Notes: generated from the letters alone by a model not told the origin. Shown: positions 11,690-22,571, counted from the first letter of the stretch. The stretch: 64,000 nucleotides of DNA from Sander lucioperca (GCF_008315115.2 NC_050190.1:6601507-6665506), one strand, 5' to 3'. Numbers and translations: made by a program.

Positions 11690-11800
11690 GGGGAGGGTGT
11701 GAGGGTGTAAGGGTTTTTGCCTGAAGAAGTCTAGTACAGAAACGTTGCCTTTTATTAAAACTTTATATTTTTTGCAAGTTAGACAGTGTGCAGGGGTTTT
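11690..11800 (+). mobile_element. Possible Penelope-like element tail
   Basis: A CTGAAGA ... GAAACGTT core at 11720-11746, followed by a short A/T-rich segment and 'tttgcaagtt...cagtgtgcag', resembles the hammerhead-bearing terminal repeats of Penelope-like elements. The hammerhead is degenerate: stem II is weak and the flanking stem is not complementary. No coding sequence is present. It may have inserted at the end of the LINE. Confidence 0.4.
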
Positions 11801-11844
11801 TCTTTGCAATTCTGGCTTTTATATGCCAAAATAGCAAACTAAGT

Positions 11845-12380
11845 CTTAGGGCGTTTTCACACCTGAAAGTCCGAAGGTCCGGACCAAGGTTTTTTCAACT
11901 GACTGCTGCTCACCCCTACTGCCGCAGCTATTTTGGTTTTGTTGTGATGTTGAGAAGAAAGACACGGGAACTTTCTTTCTGGAGCATTTATTCAGAGACA
12001 AACGGAGACCTACACTGTACATTTACTACCACTTAACAAGTAAACTGCTGATGTATTCTCTGCTCCGATAGCTGTCTGCTCTGAGTGCATTCACCGTCAC
12101 ACACTCTCTCTCACGTACAGGCTAAGCACCGAGCTATTCCTTCCCCGGTCTTGTAACACAAGGAGAGCCTGCCAGAGCTTCTTGTATTTGGTCCGAAAGT
12201 CCGAACCATCCAAAAAATGCTTTCACACTATAAACGAACCGGACCAGTTTGGTCCGGACCGAGACCACCTCTTTTTATCGGACCAAAATTTGGTCTTTTG
12301 ATCGGGGAAGGTTTCACACCTGTAATTTTGGTTCAGATCAAACTGAAAAGTCAGAAAGTCCGGACCAAATGAGGTATGTT
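11845..12380. mobile_element. Non-autonomous DNA transposon with GGTCCGGACC palindromes
   Basis: The left end GGGCGTTTTCACACCTG is followed by 'aaagtccgaaggtccggacc'. The right part repeats these words ('ggtttcacacctg', 'gaaagtccggaccaaatg') and contains the perfect palindrome GGTCCGGACC in the middle. This is the layout of a common teleost MITE-like family. The extreme right terminus appears lost after 'gaggtatgt'. No transposase coding; superfamily not determined. The frame 11788-12036 is not a gene. Confidence 0.6.
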
Positions 12381-12821
12381 TGACTGACATCTCCTTTTAG
12401 CTTTATTGCACTTGTTGGGTTGGGACACTTTTCAACCACCACTCTTATTAGTATGGTGGCTTCACACACAATTTCCAGCATAGCTCCAGCCATCCTCACC
12501 CTGACTTTTAATCAGAGTAACTGAAAACATCTGTGCATGTGTGTGAATCATCAATCAATCAATCATCATCATGTGTGTCAAATAAGGCACTTTTGCAGAG
12601 AGGATCACCTAAGGCTTATTACATTTTATAATGTATATGCTGTCTATGAAAGCATCCCACTTGTTTTTGTGTATAATCACATTTAGAAATTTGTAACATT
12701 TCACTTCGGGACAGTAAAAGTGGAGCTTCTGTAAGGAGGAGCCGACACAGAAAAGAGCCTGTAGTCACAAGAACCTTCAGCGCACATTGTCTTCTAAATG
12801 TAAATTTCCCATAGTAGTGTG
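12381..12821. other. No gene recognised
   Basis: Non-coding; a short CAAT/CATCAT stutter at about 12549-12571. Nothing else recognised. Confidence 0.5.
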
Positions 12822-12824
12822 AGG

Positions 12825-13075
12825 TCCTAGTCTGGCTATCACCAGACCAAGCTCAATCTTTTAAGATTGAACATTAGTCTGGGTAGTCTGCTCTGTATTT
12901 TCTCTGCACAAGAGGCGTGATCAACGGGCATAGTTCAAATGACTCTGTACGCAATTGGATAGTCCTTCAACCAATCAGACCAACGATCCGGGTGACGTAG
13001 CAGCGACAGCGGCATACACGGGTTGCTGCCATGGAGTATTGCGCTTCGGTGGCCGGCAGTTTCCACTGTTAAAAA
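12825..13075 (+). mobile_element. Dispersed DNA-element fragment (relative at 60350-60450)
   Basis: It begins 'tagtctggctatcacc' then 'agaccaagctcaatctt', a block repeated nearly identically at 60350-60382. The following 'accaatcagaccaacgat' and 'gggttgctgccatgga' segments are typical of a multicopy fish element. A terminal repeat on the right was not found. Confidence 0.6.
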
Positions 13076-14380
13076 AAATGTAAGTTTCACAGGATGAATC
13101 TAAAATAATTTATTTAAAATAAACCAGGTTACTTCTGTACAGCATAAAAAGTACTAAAAACAAAACTCTCCTCCAGCCGGTCACACCCGTGATTCTTTTC
13201 CTTTGTCCTCCTTCTCCTCCGCACCTGTCTCACATCAATCGTTAACAAGCACATCATACTATCCTGTGGCCAAACCTGAGCTGTGGAGGGGGTGTGATCC
13301 AGGCAATCACAGCTGCTTCTCATCACCTTGATTCCCAGTCCAACAAACAATTGACAAAACACAGCAAATCCACAAAACTGTGCAAATAGTAACTGTTAAA
13401 ACATGCAACACATGTACCAAAAAATAAATAAAAAAATACACACACTGAACTCAAACTGGACAATCAACCAAAACTTGCAATGTTGGGATCAAAATGAAAA
13501 GCTGCCTAAAGTCACATTCTGACATAAACACTCAAAACTATTACATGCCCACACTTGATGTCTTGAATACATTGTGAGTTTAAAGTGTCAGCACTCATTG
13601 ATACCAGTAAAAATTACTGATAACAGTTATATTGTACTTATACTTATAAGAAGTACTGGGTACTACCTCCCTTAAATTTTGTTGTGACTGTGACGTTGCT
13701 AGGCAACCAGCGGTTAGCCTTAAATAGACAGATATGTGGAATAGATCTTCTCATTTAACTCGCAAGTCACAAATAAGTGTATTTCCCAAAATCCAGTCAG
13801 TCCAGTTTCTGACACTGAGGATTCAATTTGTATCAATTTTAACTTTTCATGTTTTACCCAACTCTTTACACTATATGTTACAGCACATATAATATAGGTA
13901 GATAGAACCTTATATTAACATTATATAGAGCTATTGAGTCTTTAAAAAAAACAATCTGAACATGACCATTCTTAATGACTGCTATCTTTTGACACATGGT
14001 ACATTTGCTTGAACACATTTAACATTTACTTCACTGGCTTTGCTGCTTTTACTGGTGAAAAAAGGTTTGAGTATATTTTCCACTGCTGCATAATAATATT
14101 ATAAATACATGCAGACAAAGCACAGAATAGGGAAATGAAAAAAGGTTAATACCTGTTTAATACTGATTAAATCAGTTCAGATTTTTAATAAGCACTCAAA
14201 ACATTTAATCACTTTGTAGGAGTCAAAGTGGCCTTGATATTAAATTGATATCCGCTGCCTTACGCAGCAGGATAAACCGTTTACTGCAGTTTGTTTTGAT
14301 CCAAGGGTGGTCGTTCTGTTAGCGAATTACTGACAGGGATAAGACGTACTAATACAATATTTTTTTATTTTATACAAGGT
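13076..14380. other. No gene recognised; X-box-like motif at 13695-13707
   Basis: AT-rich non-coding sequence. The frame 13129-13362 (-) has no recognisable domain. Around 13670-13800 the wording ('gttgctaggcaaccagcgg', 'gatcttctcatttaactcg') resembles a repeat, since a similar 'gatcttctcatctaactcgg' occurs at about 40501-40520. Confidence 0.5.
13695..13707. promoter_or_regulatory. X-box-like motif (RFX)
   Basis: GTTGCTAGGCAAC is a perfect 5-bp inverted repeat (GTTGC/GCAAC) around TAG and closely fits the palindromic X-box bound by RFX factors. Whether it is bound is unknown. It probably came in with a repeat. Confidence 0.4.
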
Positions 14381-14384
14381 TTAA

Positions 14385-14778
14385 CCCTTGTGTTGTCTTC
14401 CCATCAACCATGAAAAAAACACTTTTGTTGTCCCTATCTCAATGTTTCAGTCACTTTTTTCAAAGTTATGTATTTTACATTTTAGTGTTTTTTTCCATCG
14501 TTTTGGTCACTTTTTTCAACATTTTAATCGCTTTTTCTGACGTTTTTTTCCCGCTTTTTTCCCAATGTTTTTGTCACTTTTTCAATGTTTTTGGTGCTTA
14601 TTTTTGACATTTTTTATGCTTTTTTTTGGTGGTTTTGACCGTTTTTTCCTCGTTTTTGTTGTTGTTGCTTATTTAACGTTTTGTCGTGTTTTTTTTTTAC
14701 ATTTTCAGCGCGTTATCGACGTCCCATATATTCTGATATAAATATATAATCAAATTTGACCCAAGGACAACATGAGGG
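14385..14778. mobile_element. TTAA-flanked MITE (piggyBac-type ends), 394 bp
   Basis: Ends are CCCTTGTGTTGTC on the left and GACAACATGAGGG on the right, giving about 13-bp imperfect TIRs starting CCCT. Both sides are flanked by TTAA (14381-14384 and 14779-14782). A TTAA target and CCC termini fit the piggyBac superfamily. The interior is T-rich with repeated 'tttttggtcacttttttc'-like words and no transposase. The open frame at 14410-14607 is an artefact of this T-rich filling. Confidence 0.8.
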
Positions 14779-14782
14779 TTAA

Positions 14783-14995
14783 GAAGAAGCCAAAACTAAG
14801 AGTAAAAAGTACTGTATGCCTTTGTTCGGAAGTTAATTTGTCTGCAGCACTGAAAAATATTTAAAGATGTTATTAAAAGTGCAACAGTTTGATTGTAAGT
14901 CACGAAAAGAGCGATGCTGTCAGCAGGGTATATAGGTTTATTTGCACAATTTAAAATGTACAGAATGACTAAGATAACAAACACATACAGTGCGG
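14783..14995. other. Short spacer, nothing recognised
   Basis: Non-coding sequence between the MITE and the SINE. Confidence 0.5.
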
Positions 14996-15142
14996 GGTGC
15001 CTAGGAACCTGTTAGAGCGTATGCCCCATGCTCAGTCTTCGACGCAGCTGCCGCAGGTTCAGTTCCGACCTGCGGCCCATTGCTGCATGTCATTCCCCCT
15101 CTCCTCTCCCCTTTCATGCCTTAACTGTCCTATCCACTAAAG

Positions 15143-15684
15143 CAGTGATTCTCAAACTTTTTTCAATAATGTACCCCTTTTGAATTGTCTCTTTAAGCCA
15201 AGTACCCCCTGACCAGCGCTAATTATTTTCGGTAGAATTTTTTTTTTATATAAACAGGAACAGTACAGCGCTGTCAGCGATAGATTTACTAAACAACAGC
15301 CTTGTAACTGAAAAAAACATTTAAATGCTAATGAGAAAAGGAGACAAAAACTGTAAAAAAGACAAAAACTTGGAAAAAGATAGTAGAAAGAAGGAAGGAA
15401 GTAAGGCAAGAATAGGTCAAAATAGTATCAAAAACTTCAAAAAAAGTGACATAAGAAGAAAAAAGCGAGAAACTTGTAAAAAGTAGAAGGACAGTAGAAG
15501 GAAGGAGGGCAAGATTAGGTCCAAAGAAGGCGACACAAATGTCACATTTTTGGTAGGAAAAAAAAGTCTACATAAACAGGAACAGCCTTGTAAATATTAA
15601 ACATTTTGTTAAATATCTCACGTACCCCCTGCAGTCCTCGAAAGTACCCCTAGGTGTACACGTACCCCCATTTGAGAAACACTG
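15143..15684. mobile_element. Non-autonomous hAT element, 542 bp
   Basis: It starts CAGTGATTCTCAAAC and ends TTTGAGAAACACTG, giving imperfect TIRs of the classic hAT form CAGTG(A/T)TTCTCAAA. It is flanked by a perfect 8-bp duplication CACTAAAG (15135-15142 and 15685-15692), the hAT hallmark. The words 'gtaccccc' just inside both ends extend the TIR symmetry. The interior is A-rich non-coding. It sits in the SINE, so it is younger than the SINE. Confidence 0.88.
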
Positions 15685-15719
15685 CACTAAAGGCCTAAAA
15701 TGCCAAAAAATAATCTTAA

Positions 15720-16808
15720 AGGTCCTATGACATGCTGCTTTTTGGATGCTTTTATATAGGCCTTAGTGGTCCCCTAATACTGTATCTGAAGTCTCTTTTA
15801 TATAGGCCTTAGTGGTCCCCTAATACTGTATCTGAAGTCTCTTTTATATAGGCCTTAGTGGTCCCCTAATACTGTATCTGAAGTCTCTTTTATATAGGCC
15901 TTAGTGGTCCCCTAATACTGTATCTGAAGTCTCTTTTATATAGGCCTTAGTGGTCCCCTAATACTGTATCTGAAGTCTCTTTTATATAGACCTTAGTGGT
16001 CCTGTAATACTGTATCTGAAGTCTCTTTTATATAGGCCTTAGTGGTCCCCTAATACTGTATCTGAAGTCTCTTTTATATAGGCCTTAGTGGTCCCCTAAT
16101 ACTGTATCTGAAGTCTCTTTTATATAGACCTTAGTGGTCCCCTAATACTGTATCTGAAGTCTCTTTTATATAGACCTTAGTGGTCCTGTAATACTGTATC
16201 TGAAGTCTCTTTTATATAGGCCTTAGTGGTCCCCTAATACTGTATCTGAAGTCTCTTTTATATAGACCTTAGTGGTCCCCTAATACTGTATCTGAAGTCT
16301 CTTTTATATAGGCCTTAGTGGTCCCCTAATACTGTATCTGAAGTCTCTTTTATATAGGCCTTAGTGGTCCCCTAATACTGTATCTGAAGTCTCTTTCCCG
16401 AAATTCAGCCTTGGTGCAGAATTACAGCCACTAGAGCCAGTCCCACAATGAGCTTTACTTAGGATGTGCCATTTCTGTGTCTGTAGCTTTAACTGCTATT
16501 GAGGAGGAGAGAGGGGGGGGCAAGGTGGAGGGTGGCCATGATGTCTCTCTCTTTCTCATGGGTGGGCCAAATTCTCTGGGCGGGCAAAGCAGAGAAAGGG
16601 GAGGTAACCTTTCCCCTTATGACGTCATAAGGAGAAGATTCCAGATCGGCCCATCTGAGCTTTCATTTTTTCAAAGGCAGAGCAGGATACCCAGGGCTCG
16701 GTTTACACCTATCTCCATTTCTAGCCACTGGGGGACCATAGGCAGCCTGGGGGAACTCACATTAATGTTAAAAAAAACTCAAAGTGAAATTTTCATGCCA
16801 TGGGACCT
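15720..16808. mobile_element. TTAA-class non-autonomous transposon with internal minisatellite
   Basis: TTAA at 15716-15719 and 16809-16812 flanks ends that read AGGTCCTATGACATG on the left and, reverse complemented, AGGTCCCATGGCATG on the right. TTAA targets occur in piggyBac and Kolobok elements. The AGG start fits Kolobok better, but this is inference. The right 400 bp ('gagccagtcccacaatgagc', 'gggcgggcaaagcagagaaa', 'ctagccactgggggaccata') is a widespread teleost sequence. No transposase is encoded. It lies in the tail of the broken SINE. Confidence 0.82.
15751..16394 (+). repeat. 46-bp minisatellite, exactly 14 units
   Basis: The unit begins TTTATATAGGCCTTAGTGGT and ends CTGAAGTCTCT. 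The array fills 644 bp, or 14 x 46, with no indels. Units fall into three sequence types: A (GGCC, CCCCTAAT), B (GACC, CCTGTAAT) and C (GACC, CCCCTAAT), in the order A A A A A B A A C B A C A A. Near-identity of units implies recent expansion or homogenisation. Confidence 0.95.
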
Positions 16809-16830
16809 TTAAAAAATAAATAACTACTAC

Positions 16831-17048
16831 AGTGCAGGGAGAGGCAAAAAACTCAATGGGCTTATTTGAAGCCTCCCCCTTAATCATTTGTTTGTTGATG
16901 TTATAAATAACAAAAAACAGAGAAAATAATAAGACAACATAAAATTGATACAAACTAATAATATAAAAATACATACATACTGTATATGAAGAAACAGCAA
17001 AAAAAATTAGGAATAAAGGTTTTAAATAAAAAAACAGATCAACGCGTG

Positions 17049-17101
<53 letters not shown>

Positions 17102-18509
17102 GTGTATGGGATATAGGTTAATTTATCTGTATTATTAACTACTGAGCAAAAGTAATGATACATGTCGTTAGCAGTGAAACAATAAAGACATGGATACATA
17201 TGTACTTGGATAACAACTGGTAACAACAAATGTTAAACACCAGTTAAATTGGTTTTTTATAGGCATCTATTGTAAGAATTAATAGAAGAACAGTTTTTTT
17301 GCCAGGTGGGAAAAGTCATTCCATATGTAGTCCTCCAAAATCGTATTGAAAATGGACTCCTGCTGGTCAGAGATTTAGTAAGATGTATAGTAGTTCTACT
17401 GGGCCGTTTGTTTTCAATCAAAACAACCCTTTTGTCTTTAAATCTCGTATACAAAGTTATTGTGCAAAAAAAGTTGAAGAACATGCAGCAAGTGTTATTT
17501 TTGTCAATGAAACATAGACTGAAATGTATGTATGTTATGAAGACTGATAGGCTACCTGTCCGTGAGGTTATTTATCTGCAATGCCATGAATCAATTCTAT
17601 CATTCTGATTTGTTGTATGGCACAGTATATCATTAGCTAATTTAGAAATGCTGCTAAGAGCCCAAAACACATAATTTCATGACACAGAAGACAAGATTGC
17701 TCTTTCTTTGGAGTTTTTAAGCCCCGTCTATTATCTCCTTGTTGTTCAAGAAATTCAGAATCTGACTTACAGCGGTTCGTGAACCTGCATGATGAAAAAG
17801 TGATGTTAATGCAATCCCACAAGGAGTCCCACTTGTGCTGGCAGAGAAAAAGCAGTGATCTCAAGGTGACCGCACCAGGCTCCCATAAATGTTTTATCCT
17901 GGCCTTCACAGAGCTGAGGTTGCTGTCATAAGGGATTGTCTCCTTTGGTCACGCACGGCTCTCACAGGAGAGAAGTGTTACTTTGCTCACATGTCAGTAT
18001 GCACATATAATTAATAATAATATCCACTCTGACATGTTATTCCAGACAACATGAGGGGAATCATTGAACAGCATTATGGATTTTAATGAGGCCCAAATGA
18101 ATGGTGCCAATGACAATACAGTAAGTGAATCATTTTATTACTCTTGTGAGTTTCTTTTGGTTGGGAGATTTCATTATGTGCCTCAGTTCTCCCATAAAGG
18201 CTTCACTTACTACAGAGCCCAGTCCACAGCAAAGGATTTCGCCCTGCTCTCCATATCAAACCAGAAAAGAATTGCCTTTGGCATTTCTAAGTGATGCATG
18301 ACTTCTCCTGTATTTCTGTCTCTACTTTTAATCTGTAAAAATCACAGACTGTCAGTCAGCATTTAGTCCCCCTCTGACATGACCAGAAAATGTCAAATTT
18401 GCTGAAAGAAAATAAAAGATAACCCCAGCACAAGGAGTTCATAAGTTCATGGTAGTCTTTGTATCCTGACAAACTAGCGTGAAGTTCATTACAGAGATTG
18501 AATCATTGC
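16831..18509. other. No gene recognised
   Basis: Non-coding with one long microsatellite (17046-17104). The overlapping frames at 16768-17229 (-) and 17306-17608 (+) read through the TG tract or have no recognisable domains. Confidence 0.5.
17046..17104 (+). repeat. (TG)n microsatellite
   Basis: About 59 bp of TG dinucleotides with two GC interruptions near the edges. It generates a false His-Thr repeat frame on the minus strand. Confidence 0.95.
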
Positions 18510-18516
18510 AAAATGG

Positions 18517-19056
18517 CAACCTGATCTCACAGAATTCCGTGAAATGAACTTAACTCAAAATCAGTGGCAGTTTCACGGAATCACAACAAAATCTGTGATG
18601 GGCCCACGGAAGAATTCCGTGAAATGAACACAGCCCCTTAAGTTAAGGAAAAGGTTGTGGGTGGGCTTACGTTTCCATGATATGTGGGACAACAACGGGA
18701 CGGTTGGGTTTAGGAAAAGAAGAACGGGAGGGTTGGGTTTAGGAAAAGAAGAACGGGAGGGTTGGGTTTAGGAAAACAATAACGTGACACGCGGGAAACG
18801 ATCCCCGGTCTCCTGGGTGAAAGTACTGTGTTTGACCCATCCACCACCCCAACCAACCTCCCTATGCAGATTTTCGGGCTTTCATACTACTCGCTACAGT
18901 AGTCGCTCCTAATGCTACGTCATCTTCTCATTGACGTCACATTGGCATTGTTTTCCGTGGTGGCCACATGAAATTTTCACTCATTCCGTGCCACCACCAC
19001 ATAATGCGGCCTTAACAGTTTGTGATCATTTCACGGAATTCTGTGAGACCAGGCTG
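18517..19056. mobile_element. TIR element, 540 bp, 7-bp duplication
   Basis: The left end is CAACCTGATCTCACAGAATT and the right end, reverse complemented, is CAGCCTGGTCTCACAGAATT. The similarity continues through CCGTGAAATGA, giving TIRs of about 31 bp with two mismatches. AAAATGG flanks both sides (18510-18516 and 19057-19063). The interior contains three 29-bp tandem units (18694-18780) and GC-rich sequence, with no transposase. A 7-bp duplication does not match hAT (8 bp) or Tc1 (TA), so the superfamily is left open. Confidence 0.85.
18694..18780 (+). repeat. 29-bp tandem repeat, 3 units
   Basis: Units start AACGGGA(C/G)GGTTGGGTTT and end AGGAAAAGAAG (the third diverges to ACAAT). They lie inside the TIR element. 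Confidence 0.9.
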
Positions 19057-19063
19057 AAAATGG

Positions 19064-19510
19064 TGTGTGATCATTTATGTATTAATATGTAGATAGTGTT
19101 TTTAAATTGTTTTAATTAAATTTAGAACAGAATCAACGTTGTTGTCCCCGAGAGGAAATGTGTCTTGGGAACAGCTCTACAGTCTGTTGCTTCACATAAA
19201 ACAACAATGATTTTTGTTTCTTGTTTCATGACGGCCTTAGTGTATATACCGTACTCATCATCTTTCGTCCCATTACCTTCATAGCTGTTTTGTGCCTGCT
19301 TTTTAGTTGCACTGTTAGGTTGCCAAACCATACTGTAATTCCGTAGCTAATGATGCTCTCTCGGATTGCAGAACATCAGCATGGTCTGACTGCTGACTCC
19401 ATACAGCCTCAGCCTCAATCACCGGTTAATGAGACAGTGTTTACACTTAACAGCAGTTCGAGTTGGGCTGCTTTCTCAGTGTCATGCTGTGTATGCGTGA
19501 AACTACTGTC
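19064..19510. other. No gene recognised
   Basis: Non-coding; no repeat or exon signal recognised. Confidence 0.5.
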
Positions 19511-19625
19511 CCCCTCGATAACTTTTTAAAAGTAAACTTTCCGTTCAGAATCTTATTGGCGTGCATTTCGGCGTCTCACGCTCGCCATCCACTCAAAACG
19601 TAACGTTAGCCTACTATTCTTTGGC
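19511..19625 (-). pseudogene. hAT transposase 5' exon remnant
   Basis: The minus strand of this stretch matches the start of the hAT exon at 22713-23102, including its upstream 'aacgttatgttttgag'-like leader. It encodes NKILNGKFTFKKL before diverging at about 19515. It lacks the zinc-finger residues further on, and the element's termini are not visible. The right edge abuts a T-run and the long palindrome. Confidence 0.7.
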
Positions 19626-19661
19626 CGGATCTCAGCTTATCTCAGCTCTTTTTTTTTTTTT

Positions 19662-19781
19662 TTTGGAAAAAAGATGACATATGGCTAACATTTCTTTCAT
19701 TGATAGATATATATATCTATATATATATAGATATATATATCAATGAAAGAAATGTTAGCCATATGTCATCTTTTTTCCAAA
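19662..19781. repeat. 120-bp near-perfect palindrome
   Basis: Positions 19662-19705 pair without mismatch with 19738-19781 (44 bp). The AT-rich core between them (19706-19737) pairs with only three mismatched positions, leaving almost no loop. The arms contain GATGACATATGGCTAACATT and its complement. The hairpin could form in DNA (cruciform) or RNA. No target duplication is visible. Confidence 0.92.
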
Positions 19782-22563
19782 GCTCATATTTCAGGAGCAG
19801 CCAAACTCTCGCAGTCCTGGGATCTGCTTCACCACAGGCATTTAATTGATTGTTTGTTTGGGGCTGGGCTGGTTTTCTTCTCAGCTTTAAAAAGAGTTTT
19901 ACAAAAAGCTAAATTACTCTTCTGTAATCTCTTCTCAAATCTCAAAAGTCTGAGTCACAACACACAATGAAATTAGACAGTTTTGGTTTACTTTACCATG
20001 TATGTGTTTTCTCTGTTTCTTTATTGTTTCAGTTCGGTCTGATAGCATTTTCTATTCCACGAGACCCAACCTGAGTTGCCTATAAATAACCAGATGAAAA
20101 TAAGCAGGCAGTGTCTTTGTTCGTCTGAGGCAGAGCATATGTTCAGGAGACAGCACCTGTCAAATCCGTAGCATTTTGAAATGCCACATTGTTTTGATAT
20201 GTCTCCTGAAAAGAAAGAAAAACTGCATGACAGCCTGGGTAAGTCCAGCAACACTTACCTTTTCAAACAATTGACTGAAAGACATTTTGAAGAAGATTCT
20301 GCTTGATACGGGCAAGTGGAACAAGGGGAATAAAGAGCAAAGACATACACTCTGAATACTCATTTTATCACCTGCAGCCAGGGCCTTATCTTAATTCTTC
20401 CCTTTTGGCCTTAATGTGGTATGCTTCATTACGAGACGGAAGCAAGCGTTGGGGATATCACGTAGCATCATCTGCAGCTATTTCCAGGTGGATCCAAGTC
20501 AAGAAGTCTGAATGACAGCACCGTGTAGGGCCACTTTTCAACAAAAACTCTAATGGTTTTGCCTTTGAAGAGAGTCACAATAGCATCAGAAGACATCCGT
20601 CTGCATGGTAATGAAGTGTGTGACACATCATTTTGAGGCTCGGGAGTTATAAATGATCATAACACATCACAATATAAAAGAACATAGCCAGATCTGACAA
20701 CCAGAGACACCCAAGGTGAGTCTTGTACTGTTGTACTTTTTATGATCATTATGATGAGCGAATACATTTGATGAGTCTGAAGCATCAAACCAAGATATTA
20801 TATATGCATAATACTTAGCATAATACCAAGAGATATCCCAAATTCATCCTAAAATACTGAGGAGTCATGTTTGGCTTTAAACATTTCCATTTCTAAGGCG
20901 AGGATAAGACTCAGCGATTACCTGCCTTTTGGTCATAAGGAAGGTGTAATGTTGTCTAATCCTGTCTAATCCAGATTATGTGTTTACATTAACATGTAAT
21001 ACCTGAGTGTCCCTAATGCTTTTGCCATAAATAAGTCAATTAACAGAATATCCCTGACTACACTTTAAAGGGAAGATTGTCCATGCACCACTACTCTTTT
21101 TATTGTGGAAGTAAAGCAGGATTTAGAGTAACAATGGTGCAAGTGTTGACAGAAAACCCACTTCACTTAAGTGACCAGGTTAAAACTGAATTGTGTTTCC
21201 ATGTAAACATAGCATGTAAGATGCCTGTTAACCAATTGGAATGGTGAATACACTACCCAGTGAGCCCAAGTAATTGGCCATATTAATATGGTACAGTATA
21301 TCATTTCAGAGATAGGCTATCCTGGCGTAGAGCCACATTCACAACCATCAGTAAGTATAATATTTTTTTAGCATAGGGAGCTATTATAAAGTTGCAAATA
21401 AAGAGTGTTTGTGCTATTTACTTAATAAGCTGCTTAGGACCACAAAGCTGCAGTGGAAGACCTACGTCTGAAATCTAACAGAAACCATAAAACACTTCCC
21501 TTTAAACAAAGGCACAAGTTATTTTCACCAAGTCTTTGGTGATACATCAGAAATGCCTCTGCATGTAGGGGTGCTGAGACACAAAGTAAACAAATTTGCG
21601 CCAGTAACTGTCGCTTACAAGCTTAATGTTAGACACCATTTTGCAGGCAGCAGGAAAATTACGAAACCAAAACATGTAAAACATACATTTTTCTCTCTTG
21701 GGCAAATATTTTTTTCTCAAATGAGAGTACAGGTAATGTAATTTACAGAGCAGCTCTTTCATTATGTCAGAATAAAACATGCAATCTAATTTCAGTTGGA
21801 TTTACCGTGCAATAATTTACACCTAGGCAATTATATGCTGTATGGCAAATACCTGTATTAAGCTAAATAAATATATAATATATTTATATATAATATTATA
21901 TATATATTTCCATTCTGTCTTGTGTTAAGTTACCTGCTGCAAAACAACTTTGTCAGGATTTCTGTGTTCAAATACCTAAGGATAAGTCTTGGCCATCATC
22001 AAGATTAGAGACGGCATCAAAAATGATGAAAGAAGCATATTTTCATAACTTATCTAAGGATTGCAGTCATTTGCATAAAACATGCATTTGATTTATCATC
22101 GGATTCATGTTTCTAAATTACATCTGAGTTGCTCTCAACAACAATAAGTTACTGTGTGAGTTGCTGTATGTTATTTGATAAAACATGTTTATTGTCATAT
22201 GGTAAGTACAGTGAATGCTTGAAATGTGTTATGGTCCATTGCAAGACAATCTGAATGTATTAAAGCAATCAGTTCATCTGGGAACTACTTTTCCGTACAG
22301 TACATTATCTGAATGATAATATGATATTTTTCTATGTATGTTCTTTTAAACCGGTCTGTTTCAATATCGGACTTGTGGTCAAGAAGAAAAAACTCCTTAA
22401 ACCGGGTAAATGGGAGAACAAAAGTCTCAACAAGCTATTAACTGCTGTAAATAGAGCCATCTGCTCACGGTTTCTCACGTCCTGCTTTACCTGGCTTACA
22501 AAAATGTGAAATGTGTTTCCTGACGAAGAAAGTTGAAGGTGAGCACCTGCACTGTCAGCTAGT
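19782..22563. other. No gene recognised
   Basis: Mostly unique AT-rich sequence. A TA/AT-rich patch lies at about 21866-21909. Open frames, including the opposed ones at 21547-21780 and 22321-22583, carry no recognisable domain. Confidence 0.5.
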
Positions 22564-22571
22564 ATTAATCC

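Larger units (their letters stand above)
14998..16830 (+). mobile_element. tRNA-derived SINE, broken by two insertions
   Basis: The head at about 14998-15090 has a degenerate box A region ('cctgttagagcg') and box B ('ggttcagttcc'), then 'gacctgcggcccattgctgc' and 'cattccccctctcctctccc'. The body stops at CACTAAAG (15135-15142), resumes after a hAT insert at 15685 ('cactaaaggcctaaaatgcc'), and its A-rich tail is interrupted again at TTAA by a second element, resuming after 16808 as 'ttaaaaaataaataac'. RNA polymerase III would transcribe an intact copy and a partner LINE would mobilise it. Confidence 0.65.

Noticed and set aside
14410..14607. 65-codon hydrophobic frame
   Set aside because: It comes from the T-rich filling of the TTAA-flanked MITE and has no independent coding evidence.
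14998..15090. Second tRNA-like sequence
   Set aside because: Degenerate head of another SINE, with a SINE body continuing downstream.
15751..16394. Regularly spaced repeats that could suggest a CRISPR array
   Set aside because: Units are head-to-tail 46-mers with no unique spacers and they lie inside a eukaryotic transposon.
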